Assembly: GCA_030630015.1 (NCBI GenBank)
Contig: DAOVNV010000035.1
Coordinates: 1-13,485 of the forward strand
Source of the DNA: Desulfuromonadales bacterium
GTDB lineage: Bacteria; Desulfobacterota; Desulfuromonadia; Desulfuromonadales; BM103
Direction: 5' to 3'
Length of the DNA: 13,485 bases
Shown here: piece by piece, positions 5,027-12,732 of the stretch
Layout: each line of letters starts with the position of its first letter
Numbering within the stretch: position 1 is the first letter of the stretch
Translations under genes and position numbers: made by a program
The notes under the pieces: model-generated
Databases searched by the model: none
The model's input: the letters and a program-made list of their open reading frames with translations, nothing else
What the model was told of the DNA's origin: nothing

Positions 5027-7927
5027 ATGACACAAACTAACGATTACTATACTAACAACCCCTTGGTTCACAAGGACCGTCGTCTGGGCAAATCTGACTC
5101 GGAGTGGGTGCGTTCCTTTTCATGTGAGAACCTGAAGCCGCTCATTGTTTGCCGCGGCCCGATCCGTAAAGAGGCGATGGACGTTTACGAAGAGATGGGG
5201 ATTTCCCATTATGGTATCCTTCTCTCCGAAAAGGACTCCATCGTCTATCCGAACGCATTGTCACCTGAACTGCGCCAGTTGACCGACTCGACCCGCGTGC
5301 ACCGCGTGCCCGACTATTCCGGAGCCAGCAAGGAAGAGCGCATCGAGCGGATTGAACAGATTATCCAGACCGCTAAAGACAACGGTTACGACTCGATCTT
5401 CGCCGGCTACGGATTTATGGCCGAAGATGACGAATTCGTGGCTGCGATCGAAGATGCCGGCCTCAAGTTCATCGGTCCCTGCGCCCACACCCAGACCAGC
5501 GCCGGCAAGAAGGACGAAGCCAAGCGGACCGCTCTGCGAGTCGGTGTCAGCGTCACCCCGGGCATTGACAATGCCACGGCCCGCACCCTGATAAGCAAGC
5601 ACCCGAGCCGCGAAGCACTGCTGGCGGTGGTCAAGGCTGAAAACCTCAGTTGCGACGAGCAGGTGCTCGCCGACGAAGCGCTGCCTTTGGAAGACCTGGC
5701 TGATCACGTTTTGATGGCTTCTTACAGCAAAGGCATCGATCTTTATTCGATTGATGAACTTGGCAAACAGGTCGAAAAAGAAGCTGCCGGTATGTTCAAG
5801 GAGAACCCGAATGCCCGGATTCGTCTCAAGGCGATCGGCGGCGGCGGTGGCAAAGGCCAGAGGATCTTGGGCGCGTCCCTGTTGACCAAGAAGAACATCA
5901 GCGATGCCGATGTTGCCAAGGCTGCAGCCGAAGCTCCCGGCATGGTTCTCGAGATTCTCAACGAGGTTAAGGCCAACGGTGTCGGCGACAACAAGAACGT
6001 GCTGATCGAGCTGAATATCGAGCAGACCCGCCACAATGAAATCCAGCTGCTCGGCAACGGTGACTGGTGCATCTCTCTCGGCGGTCGCGACTGTTCCTTG
6101 CAGATGCACGAGCAGAAGCTGCTCGAAATCTCGGTCACCCAGGAAGGTCTGGCCATCGAGATTGAAAAGGTCAAAAAGGCCGGCGACAAGGTGGCCGTCA
6201 AGGCGCTGGAGAGCGACCTCAAGGTTCTCAAGCGGATGGAAGAAGAGTCGGCCCGTTTCGGCGTAGCCGTCGGGCTCGATTCCGCCTCGACCTTCGAGTG
6301 CATCGTCGACCGCGATCGTCACTACTTCATGGAGGTTAATACCCGCATCCAGGTCGAGCACCGTGTGTCCGAGCTGTGCTACAGCCTCAAGTTTACCAAC
6401 CCGAAAAACAAGAAAGACTTCTTCATCGTCGAGTCGCTGGTTGAAGCGATGGCCCTGCTCGCCGAGCATAAGGAGCGTCTACCCAAGCCGGAGCGTATCA
6501 ACCGGTTCGGTGCCGCCGCCGAGGCCCGTCTCAACGCCACCGACGCGTCCTTGTCGCCGAGCGCCGGCGGTATGATCCGTTACTGGACCAAGCCGCTCGA
6601 GGGCGAGATTCGTGACGACCAGGGTATCTGCATGCCCAACCCGGACAGTGGCCAGTTTATGCGCTACAAGGTGGCCGGTGCCTACGACTCGAACATCGCC
6701 CTGTTGTTGACCACGGGTGTGGATCGTATCGACAGCTACAACTCCCTGTCCAAGGTGATCTGCAACACCAAGATCCGCGGCACCGACCTGGCCACCAACC
6801 TCGAGTTCCACTACGGCCTGGTCAACTGGTTCATCGGCAACAATGTCATGGCCAAGCCGACCACGCGCTTTGTCGTGCCCTACCTGACCCTGGTCGGTAC
6901 GCTCAAGGAAGAGGCTCAAAAGCTTGATCCGGTCGTTGCCTTCCTGCAGATGAAAAAGCAGTATGGCGCCCAGCTTGCCGAGCAGTACGCCGACGATCCG
7001 GAAAGCCTGGCCGCTGAGAAGAAGAATGTTTCCGAGCTGCTCGATCGCAAGGGCACGCTGATCACCCGGCCGATAGAGCGCCTGCTGGGAGATCCGCACC
7101 TGCTGTCCGGCTGGTTGAGCCTGAACCGGAAGAATTTCCGGATCGAGAACAACAAGGTGGTCTGGCTGCGCAACCCGGTGGTCATCCTGGGCGAAACCTA
7201 CGATTACCTGAACATGACTTCTCGTCCGGGAGAACCGGCCTCGGAAATCATCTGGAGCCACGATGACGAGCAGCTGAAGAAAGCGCTGCGTTTCTACGAC
7301 GAGCTGCGTGACAAGCTGGGCCTGGAGAAGGATGACTACTTCAAGCTCAACGAGATGTTGCACAAGGAAAAGCCGCAGAAGGGCTTTGATGCCGATTTCT
7401 GGGTGGAGGTTCGTGCAGCACATGCCGGCTACGAGGCGGGCATTGAACTGCTCGGCATGCTGTTCCTGGTCGGCAAGCGGACCAACTTCTATGACCTGAA
7501 AGTAGAAGATGACCTGGAAGTCACCATTCCCGACTACCTGACCGACCCCGATCTCCAGGCGCGCATGAAGAAGATTCTGGTGCCGCCGCCGGCAACCAAG
7601 GCCGACGAGATCGTCACCCCGGGCGGCGGTATGTACTACGCCCAGGAAGCTCCGGGCATGCCGCCCTTCGTGACTGAAGGGATGCATTTTGACAAAGGAC
7701 AACCGTTGTTTATCATCGAGGTCATGAAGATGTTCAACAAGGTTCCGGCACCTTTCTCCGGGACGATCGACAATATCCTGATCGAAGGTGGCGACGGCGT
7801 GATTATTTCGAAGGGGCAGCCCCTCTTCAAGGTCACTCCGGACGAGAAATTTGTCGAAGTTGACCCGAAAGCGATCGAGCGTGAGAAGAGGGCAACGACG
7901 TCAGAGTACTTGGCCGTTGTGCTTTGA
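5027..7927 (+). CDS. Large biotin carboxylase with C-terminal biotinyl domain
   Basis: This subunit should carboxylate biotin using ATP and bicarbonate and carry it to the partner carboxyltransferase. The 966 residues begin with a biotin carboxylase N domain (about 35-180; GYGFMAEDDEF at 127-137). The ATP-grasp follows, with LKAIGGGGGKGQR at 267-279, RHNEIQ at 335-340, QK at 363-364, TFEC at 422-425 and MEVNTRIQVEH at 435-445. EARLNATD (499-506) supplies the conserved Arg501. Compared with E. coli AccC there is an insertion of about 55 residues before the glycine loop and another near 370-410. A largely helical region of about 200 residues (about 650-860) leads to the biotinyl domain, with EVMKMF placing biotin on Lys901 (7727-7729), followed by a 65-residue tail. 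AccC is about 450 and PccA about 670 residues, so this is enlarged, yet catalytic residues are intact. Ribosome binding site GGAGA lies at 5013-5017. Confidence 0.92.
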   Translation: MTQTNDYYTNNPLVHKDRRLGKSDSEWVRSFSCENLKPLIVCRGPIRKEAMDVYEEMGISHYGILLSEKDSIVYPNALSPELRQLTDSTRVHRVPDYSGASKEERIERIEQIIQTAKDNGYDSIFAGYGFMAEDDEFVAAIEDAGLKFIGPCAHTQTSAGKKDEAKRTALRVGVSVTPGIDNATARTLISKHPSREALLAVVKAENLSCDEQVLADEALPLEDLADHVLMASYSKGIDLYSIDELGKQVEKEAAGMFKENPNARIRLKAIGGGGGKGQRILGASLLTKKNISDADVAKAAAEAPGMVLEILNEVKANGVGDNKNVLIELNIEQTRHNEIQLLGNGDWCISLGGRDCSLQMHEQKLLEISVTQEGLAIEIEKVKKAGDKVAVKALESDLKVLKRMEEESARFGVAVGLDSASTFECIVDRDRHYFMEVNTRIQVEHRVSELCYSLKFTNPKNKKDFFIVESLVEAMALLAEHKERLPKPERINRFGAAAEARLNATDASLSPSAGGMIRYWTKPLEGEIRDDQGICMPNPDSGQFMRYKVAGAYDSNIALLLTTGVDRIDSYNSLSKVICNTKIRGTDLATNLEFHYGLVNWFIGNNVMAKPTTRFVVPYLTLVGTLKEEAQKLDPVVAFLQMKKQYGAQLAEQYADDPESLAAEKKNVSELLDRKGTLITRPIERLLGDPHLLSGWLSLNRKNFRIENNKVVWLRNPVVILGETYDYLNMTSRPGEPASEIIWSHDDEQLKKALRFYDELRDKLGLEKDDYFKLNEMLHKEKPQKGFDADFWVEVRAAHAGYEAGIELLGMLFLVGKRTNFYDLKVEDDLEVTIPDYLTDPDLQARMKKILVPPPATKADEIVTPGGGMYYAQEAPGMPPFVTEGMHFDKGQPLFIIEVMKMFNKVPAPFSGTIDNILIEGGDGVIISKGQPLFKVTPDEKFVEVDPKAIEREKRATTSEYLAVVL

Positions 7928-7953
7928 ACATCTGTAAGTAACAGGAGGATTGC

Positions 7954-7973
7954 GGGCCGGTTCCCGCCGGCCC
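7954..7973 (+). other. GC-rich hairpin downstream of the biotin carboxylase gene
   Basis: GGGCCGG (7954-7960) pairs with CCGGCCC (7967-7973) around a six-base loop. No T-run follows, so on its own it is more likely a 3'-end stabilising hairpin than a terminator. A perfect AGGAGG at 7943-7948 just upstream has no start codon at a usable distance. Confidence 0.5.
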
Positions 7974-7986
7974 ACTTGCTGAATGG

Positions 7987-8022
7987 TCAGCCCCGCCTGT
8001 ATCAGGCGGGGCTGATGCTTTT
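7987..8022 (+). terminator. Intrinsic terminator of the carboxylase operon
   Basis: A perfect 13-bp stem, TCAGCCCCGCCTG (7987-7999) with CAGGCGGGGCTGA (8003-8015) around a TAT loop, is followed by TGCTTTT. This is a strong intrinsic terminator and separates the carboxylase unit from the regulator gene. Confidence 0.85.
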
Positions 8023-8062
8023 CCCTATAGCCATCATGCGATAAAATCTCTTTCTATTCTTG
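8019..8062 (+). promoter_or_regulatory. Candidate promoter and operator of the XRE-cupin gene
   Basis: TAAAAT (8042-8047) resembles a -10 box, with a weak TTTTCC at the -35 position (8019-8024) 17 bases upstream. Positions 8042-8062 carry the block order TAAAA, CTCT, CTATT, TTG that is also found at 3091-3110. A regulated, perhaps self-regulated, promoter is inferred because the preceding terminator isolates this gene. Confidence 0.35.
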
Positions 8063-8078
8063 AACGGAAGGGCTCGAA

Positions 8079-8639
8079 GTGGAATACAAGATTGGACCTA
8101 AAATCAAGAAGCTGCGCAAGGCCCGCAAACTGACCTTGCAGGATGTTGCCACTGAGACGGGCTTCTCGCCGGCGTTGATTTCCCAGATTGAAAACAACAA
8201 TGTCTCGCCGCCGATTGCAACCCTGTCCAAACTCGCCAAGTTTTTTGATGTCAAGATGGGGCTGTTCTTCGAGGATGAAGAGGCCGAACTCAAATTTGAA
8301 GTAGTGCGGCGTTCGGACCGGCGCGAAGTCAGTCGGGTGATCTCGAAAGCTGGAACCGGTCATGGCTATACCTACGAGACTCTATCGTTTCGCAAGCGTA
8401 ACAAAAAGATGGAGCCTTTCATGGTCACCGTATCGGAACGGCCCAGCGAGGAAACTCTCTACAACCATGAAGGCGAAGAATTCCTGCTGATCCTCCAAGG
8501 TAAAGCGGAAATCATCCTTGAGCAGGAGCGTATCATCCTTGAAGAAGGCGACGCGGTTTATTTCGACGCCTCCCTGCGGCATCGGCTGCTGGCCTGCGAC
8601 GGTAAAGAGGTCCAGGTGCTGGCGGTGGTGACGCGTTAA
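8079..8639 (+). CDS. XRE-family regulator with C-terminal cupin sensor domain
   Basis: This 186-residue DNA-binding regulator has an N-terminal XRE helix-turn-helix at about residues 6-62 (LRKARKLTLQDVATETGFS, then LISQIENNNVSPPIATLSKLAKFF). A C-terminal cupin-2 barrel occupies about 110-182, with motif 1 around YNHEGEEFLLILQGKAE and motif 2 around EEGDAVYFDASLRHRL. Cupin regulators of this type usually bind a small ligand or metal that modulates DNA binding. It lies between the carboxylase and mutase operons, 55 bases ahead of the mutase gene and probably co-transcribed with it. This suggests it controls propionyl-CoA/methylmalonyl-CoA metabolism, which is inference. It lacks the peptidase-like domain of PccR/ScfR-type XRE regulators, so it is not of that family. 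The start is GTG with GGAAGGG six bases upstream. Confidence 0.9.
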   Translation: MEYKIGPKIKKLRKARKLTLQDVATETGFSPALISQIENNNVSPPIATLSKLAKFFDVKMGLFFEDEEAELKFEVVRRSDRREVSRVISKAGTGHGYTYETLSFRKRNKKMEPFMVTVSERPSEETLYNHEGEEFLLILQGKAEIILEQERIILEEGDAVYFDASLRHRLLACDGKEVQVLAVVTR

Positions 8640-8694
8640 GATATTTTGATTTAGAACTGATCATGCAAAGGTATTTGATAGAGAGGATGTTTCA

Positions 8695-10839
8695 ATGAGC
8701 GGTTTCGATAAGAAGGTTTTGGCCGATTGGGAAGCCCAGGCAAAAAAGGAAAAGAAGACCGACGACCTGTCCGGTTTCAAATGGGAGACGCCCGAGGGGA
8801 TCACCGTCAAGCCGCTGTATACGGCGGAGGACCTGGCAAAGCTGGAGACGGTTGATACGCTGCCCGGTCTGGCGCCCTTCACCCGCGGCCCGATGGCGAC
8901 CATGTACGCCGGCCGCCCCTGGACGGTCCGCCAGTATGCGGGTTTCTCGACGGCGGAAGAGTCCAACGCCTTCTACAAGCGCAACCTGGCCGCCGGTCAG
9001 CAGGGTCTGTCGGTAGCTTTTGACCTGGCCACCCACCGCGGCTACGATTCCGACCATCCCCGGGTGGTGGGCGATGTCGGCAAGGCGGGTGTCGCCATCG
9101 ACTCGGTCGAGGATATGAAGATCCTGTTCGACGAGATCCCCCTCGACAAGGTATCGGTTTCCATGACCATGAACGGTGCGGTGCTGCCGATCATGGCCAA
9201 CTATATCGTTGCCGCCGAAGAGCAGGGTGTTGCGCAGGAGCAGCTGGCCGGGACCATTCAGAATGATATCCTCAAAGAGTTCATGGTCCGCAATACTTAT
9301 ATCTACCCGCCGGCGCCCTCGATGCGCATCATCGCGGATATCATCGAGTACACCAGCACGTATATGCCGCGCTTCAACTCGATCTCGATCTCCGGCTACC
9401 ATATCCAGGAAGCCGGGGCCAACAACGCCTTGGAGCTGGCCTTCACCCTGGCGGACGGCATCGAGTACGTCAAGACCGCCATTGACAAGGGTCTTGATGT
9501 CGACACTTTTGCGCCGCGCCTCTCTTTCTTCTTTGCGATCGGCATGAACTTCTTCATGGAGGCGGCCAAGCTGCGTGCCGCCCGCCATCTCTGGTCGCAC
9601 CTGATGAAGCGCTTCGAGCCGAAGAATCCCAAGTCGTTGATGCTGCGCACCCATTGTCAGACCTCCGGCTGGAGCCTCACCGAACAGGACCCCTACAACA
9701 ATGTGGTCCGTACCACCCTCGAAGCGTTGGCTGCCGTGCTTGGCGGCACCCAGTCGCTGCACACCAATGCACTCGACGAAGCGATCGCCCTGCCGACCGA
9801 CCAGTCGGCGCGCATTGCCCGCAACACCCAGTTGATCATCCAGGAAGAGTCAGGCGTCACCAACGTGGTCGATCCCCTGGCAGGTTCCTACTATGTCGAG
9901 AGCCTGACCGCTTCGCTGATCGAGGAAGCCCGCAAGATTCTCGATGAGATCGAGGAACTCGGCGGCATGACCAAGGCGATTGAATCCGGCATGCCGAAAT
10001 TGCGCATCGAGGAATCGGCTGCCAAAAAGCAGGCCGCGATCGACAGCGCCCGCGAGGTCATCGTCGGTGTCAACAAGTACCAGCTCGCCGAAGAGGATGA
10101 GATCGAAGTTCTCGATGTCGATAACACCGCCGTGCGCAAGTCGCAGATTGCCCGTCTTGAGAAGATGCGCGCCGAGCGTGATGAAGCCGCATGTCAGAAG
10201 GCGCTTGCCGCAATTACGGCAGCGTGCGAAGATGACAGCCAAAACCTGCTCGGCCTGAGCATCGAGGCGGCCCGCCAGCGGGCCAGCATCGGCGAAATAT
10301 CCGACGCCATGGAAAAGGTTTTCGGTCGCCACAAGGCGGAGATCAAGCTGGTGTCGGGTGCCTACGGAGCTATCGTGGCAAGTGACCAGGACTTTGTCGA
10401 ACTGAAAAAGCGTATTGACGCCTTCTCCGCCGAGGAAGGGCGCAGGCCGCGTATTCTGGTGGCCAAGATGGGCCAGGACGGCCATGACCGCGGCGCCAAG
10501 GTGGTGGCCACGGCTTACGCCGACGCCGGTTTCGATGTCGATGTCGGCCCCCTGTTCCAGACGCCCGAGGAAGCCGCCCGTATGGCGGTCGAGAACGATG
10601 TGCACGTGGTCGGCGTCTCCAGCCTGGCTGCCGGGCACAAGACCCTGGTGCCGCAACTGGTTGCTGAACTCAAGAAGTTGGGCGCCGAAGACATCGCCGT
10701 GGTCTGCGGCGGCGTCATCCCCCGCCAGGATTACGAAGAACTCACCGCCGCCGGCGCCGCGCGCATCTTCGGCCCCGGCACGCCGATCACCGTCTCAGCC
10801 GGACAGACCCTCGACGCGATCGAGGAAAAACGTAAGTAA
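8695..10839 (+). CDS. Methylmalonyl-CoA mutase, single-chain B12-dependent
   Basis: This adenosylcobalamin enzyme interconverts (R)-methylmalonyl-CoA and succinyl-CoA. The 714 residues include both the substrate-binding TIM barrel and the C-terminal cobalamin domain, as in the homodimer-type large subunit. RPWTVRQYAGFST (74-86) and FMVRNTYIYPP (196-206) show Tyr81 and Arg199, the pair that separates methylmalonyl-CoA mutase from isobutyryl-CoA mutase, where Phe and Gln occur. SGYHIQEAGA (233-242) supplies the active-site Tyr-His. The base-off B12 motif is present as GQDGHDRG (593-600) with His597 as lower ligand, plus VSSL (641-644) and CGGVIP (671-676). Ribosome binding site GAGAGG lies eight bases before the ATG. 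The start MSGFDKK is well placed. No cobalamin riboswitch is seen upstream. Confidence 0.96.
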   Translation: MSGFDKKVLADWEAQAKKEKKTDDLSGFKWETPEGITVKPLYTAEDLAKLETVDTLPGLAPFTRGPMATMYAGRPWTVRQYAGFSTAEESNAFYKRNLAAGQQGLSVAFDLATHRGYDSDHPRVVGDVGKAGVAIDSVEDMKILFDEIPLDKVSVSMTMNGAVLPIMANYIVAAEEQGVAQEQLAGTIQNDILKEFMVRNTYIYPPAPSMRIIADIIEYTSTYMPRFNSISISGYHIQEAGANNALELAFTLADGIEYVKTAIDKGLDVDTFAPRLSFFFAIGMNFFMEAAKLRAARHLWSHLMKRFEPKNPKSLMLRTHCQTSGWSLTEQDPYNNVVRTTLEALAAVLGGTQSLHTNALDEAIALPTDQSARIARNTQLIIQEESGVTNVVDPLAGSYYVESLTASLIEEARKILDEIEELGGMTKAIESGMPKLRIEESAAKKQAAIDSAREVIVGVNKYQLAEEDEIEVLDVDNTAVRKSQIARLEKMRAERDEAACQKALAAITAACEDDSQNLLGLSIEAARQRASIGEISDAMEKVFGRHKAEIKLVSGAYGAIVASDQDFVELKKRIDAFSAEEGRRPRILVAKMGQDGHDRGAKVVATAYADAGFDVDVGPLFQTPEEAARMAVENDVHVVGVSSLAAGHKTLVPQLVAELKKLGAEDIAVVCGGVIPRQDYEELTAAGAARIFGPGTPITVSAGQTLDAIEEKRK

Positions 10840-10858
10840 ATGTAATGGTGTTGGGGCG

Positions 10859-10884
10859 CGGTGCGCAGAGCCTATAGCGCACCG
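10859..10884 (+). other. Hairpin after the mutase gene
   Basis: CGGTGCGC (10859-10866) pairs with GCGCACCG (10877-10884) around a ten-base loop, starting 20 bases past the mutase stop. No T-run follows. It may protect the 3' end of the mutase message or belong to the adjacent repeat cluster. Confidence 0.45.
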
Positions 10885-10907
10885 TCTATATCGAACAGGA
10901 TGGTTTT

Positions 10908-11006
10908 GTAGGGGCGCGTGTCATGCGCCCTTGCGTTTGGGTGTATCGTGATTGGTAGGGGCGAGGCGCCGCCTCGCCCGAGGGCGACCCGCCGGGTCGC
11001 CCCTAC
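10908..11006. repeat. Cluster of three GTAG-type REP hairpins
   Basis: Three short hairpins each carry a terminal GTAG. Unit A (10908-10930) is GTAG followed by a GGGCGC...GCGCCC stem. Unit B (10955-10979) is GTAG with GGGCGAGGC / GCCTCGCCC around GCC. Unit C (10982-11006) is inverted: GGGCGACCC / GGGTCGCCC around GCC, ending CTAC. Units B and C also form ten-base outer arms, GTAGGGGCGA (10955-10964) and TCGCCCCTAC (10997-11006), so together they could fold as a cruciform. A GTAG tetranucleotide beside a GC-rich hairpin is the known signature of REP elements moved by REP-associated tyrosine transposases; membership here is inferred from that layout. Confidence 0.8.
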
Positions 11007-11022
11007 ATGGGTTCTATCTATA

Positions 11023-12003
11023 ATGATCAAACTCCACGACATTGCCGCTGGCGTGCGCGCCGGCAATATCCGTTCCCTGGCCAAGGCGATCACCCTGGTT
11101 GAAAGCCGCAGCCCCGATCACTCCCTTGCCGCCACCACCTTGCTCGATGAACTGCTGCCGGAATCCGGCCAGGCGATCCGGGTCGGTATTTCGGGAGTGC
11201 CAGGGGTTGGCAAGAGCACTTTCATCGAGGAACTGGGGCTGCTCTTGACCGGTCAGGGGTATAAGGTGGCCGTGCTGGCCGTCGATCCCTCTTCGCAGCT
11301 GTCCGGCGGCAGCATCCTCGGTGACAAGACCCGCATGGAGGAGCTCTCCCGCGACCCGAATGCTTTTATCCGGCCTTCTCCGGCAGGCGACACCCTGGGC
11401 GGGGTGGCCCGCAAGACGCGCGAGACCATGCTGCTCTGCGAGGTGGCCGGCTACGATGTCATCATCGTGGAAACGGTCGGGGTCGGCCAGTCGGAGATCA
11501 CTGTCGCCTCGATGGTCGATGTGTTTCTGCTGCTGCAGCTGCCGGGGGCCGGCGATGAACTGCAGGGCATCAAGCGCGGCGTGATGGAGATCGCAGATCT
11601 GATCATCATTAACAAGGCCGAGGGCGACAATCGGCCCAAGGCCGATCTGGCCCGCCAGCAATACGAAAACGCCTTGCACATGATGGCCCCGAAGAGCATC
11701 AACTGGCAGGTCTCTGTCCAGCTCTGCAGCGCCCTGCATCGTGAAGGCATTGACGAGATCTGGCAAAAAGTCACCGAATTCAGGTCGGTCATGCAGGCCA
11801 GCGGCGAATTCGATGAAAAGCGCCGCTTGCAGAGCAGCGACTGGATGTGGACCCTCCTCCAGGATGACCTCAAGCAGCTCTTCCTCACCAACCGCAGCGT
11901 TTCCGCTCTGCTTCCACAAGTCCAGGAAGCCGTTGCCAGTGGTGTCACCACGCCTGGCGCGGCTGTCAGGCGACTGCTGGAAGCGTTCAAGCGACACTAC
12001 TAA
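11023..12003 (+). CDS. meaB: MeaB/ArgK-type G-protein chaperone of methylmalonyl-CoA mutase
   Basis: This GTPase loads or protects the cobalamin cofactor of methylmalonyl-CoA mutase. The 326 residues (start MIKLHDIAAGV) carry the G3E-family set: Walker A GVPGVGKST (58-66), DPSS (88-91), GGSILGDKTRM (95-105), ETVGVGQSE (150-158) and the base-recognition motif NKAE (197-200), where NKAD is usual. A longer open frame reaches back to a GTG at 10918, but that extension is REP sequence and is rejected. No proper ribosome binding site precedes ATG 11023; the REP array ends only 16 bases upstream. Position directly after the mutase and before the epimerase is typical. Older annotations call the family LAO/AO transport ATPase, which is misleading here. 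Confidence 0.95.
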   Translation: MIKLHDIAAGVRAGNIRSLAKAITLVESRSPDHSLAATTLLDELLPESGQAIRVGISGVPGVGKSTFIEELGLLLTGQGYKVAVLAVDPSSQLSGGSILGDKTRMEELSRDPNAFIRPSPAGDTLGGVARKTRETMLLCEVAGYDVIIVETVGVGQSEITVASMVDVFLLLQLPGAGDELQGIKRGVMEIADLIIINKAEGDNRPKADLARQQYENALHMMAPKSINWQVSVQLCSALHREGIDEIWQKVTEFRSVMQASGEFDEKRRLQSSDWMWTLLQDDLKQLFLTNRSVSALLPQVQEAVASGVTTPGAAVRRLLEAFKRHY

Positions 12004-12044
12004 CGAATAGGCAGTTAACTCTCATCTAACAATCGGAGTGTATT

Positions 12045-12452
12045 GTGCCAAAAAAAATAAGCCACATCGGCATCGCCGTGAACAGTCTCGATGCCAGCAT
12101 CCCCTTTTACCGCGATGTGCTCGGGATGGAGTTCGAGGGGACAGAGGTGGTCGCCGAGCAGAAGGTCAAGGTTGCGTTTCTGGTGATTGGCGAGAGCCGG
12201 ATCGAACTGCTTGAGCCAACCGCTCCCGATTCGCCGGTCGCAAAGTTCCTGGAGAAAAAGGGTGAAGGCACCCATCACCTGGCCTACGAGGTCGATGATC
12301 TGGAAGCGGCCCTGGCCGGCCTGAAGGAGCAGGGGGTGCGCCTGATTGACGAAACCCCGCGCATGGGGGCGCACAATACCCGGATCGCCTTCGTGCATCC
12401 CAAGGCCAGTGGCGGGGTGTTGACCGAGCTGTGTGAAGCCGGGGGGCACTGA
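12045..12452 (+). CDS. mce: Methylmalonyl-CoA epimerase
   Basis: This small metal-dependent enzyme interconverts (S)- and (R)-methylmalonyl-CoA, connecting the carboxylase product to the mutase substrate. The 135 residues form the vicinal-oxygen-chelate fold of two paired modules. Likely metal ligands follow the family pattern: His7 in HIGIAV, Glu54 in IELLEPT, His77 or His78 in GTHHLAYEVDD, and Glu128 in LTELCE. The start is GTG at 12045, with GGAG (12035-12038) six bases upstream; it is 41 bases after meaB and probably in the same transcript. The family name is commonly given as mce. A glyoxalase-like paralogue is unlikely given the neighbours. Confidence 0.95.
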   Translation: MPKKISHIGIAVNSLDASIPFYRDVLGMEFEGTEVVAEQKVKVAFLVIGESRIELLEPTAPDSPVAKFLEKKGEGTHHLAYEVDDLEAALAGLKEQGVRLIDETPRMGAHNTRIAFVHPKASGGVLTELCEAGGH

Positions 12453-12548
12453 TCTGCCGGTTGATGTCCAGGTTGGAAGATGCGCTTGATCTGGATCAGC
12501 AGGTCAATGGCAGATGCAGGTTTAAATAACAATGTTTTATAAATTTTA

Positions 12549-12600
12549 AAAAGTGTCATTAAAGGCTTCAAAGCCTGTAAAAATGGCACTTTTCACTTTT
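12549..12600 (+). terminator. Terminator of the mutase-meaB-epimerase operon
   Basis: AAAAGTGTCATT (12549-12560) pairs with AATGGCACTTTT (12582-12593) with one G-U pair. It encloses an inner AGGCTT / AAGCCT hairpin (12563-12576). TTTT runs follow on the plus strand, and A runs on the other side could make it bidirectional. It lies about 100 bases past the epimerase stop. Confidence 0.7.
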
Positions 12601-12604
12601 AATC

Positions 12605-12634
12605 TTGACAATCAAAAGGGTCCGTTTCTATACT
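12605..12634 (+). promoter_or_regulatory. Sigma70-type promoter of the TlpA-like gene
   Basis: A perfect TTGACA (12605-12610) and TATACT (12629-12634) are separated by 18 bases, directly after the preceding terminator. The predicted transcription start is near 12641, giving a leader of about 90 nt. Confidence 0.75.
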
Positions 12635-12732
12635 GCCCGAAGCTTTTATAAAACGGTGTCGTAGAAACGCTCTGAATGCAGCCTCGGTACGACCCGGAAA
12701 CAGGTCCTGCCGGTGTGAATGAACGTGGGTTT

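Noticed and set aside
7941..7953. Orphan ribosome binding site AGGAGG after the biotin carboxylase gene
   Set aside because: No ATG, GTG or TTG start codon at a workable distance, and the sequence runs into hairpins and a terminator.
8640..8694. Separate promoter for the mutase gene in the 55-base gap
   Set aside because: TTGATT and TATTTG are present but 20 bases apart; co-transcription with the regulator gene is simpler.
10860..10883. Hairpin after the mutase gene as an intrinsic terminator
   Set aside because: There is no T-run after the stem, and meaB and the epimerase downstream have no obvious promoter of their own.
10918..11022. N-terminal extension of meaB from a GTG at 10918
   Set aside because: The extension is translated from REP hairpins and does not resemble MeaB N-termini; MIKLHDIAAGV at 11023 fits.
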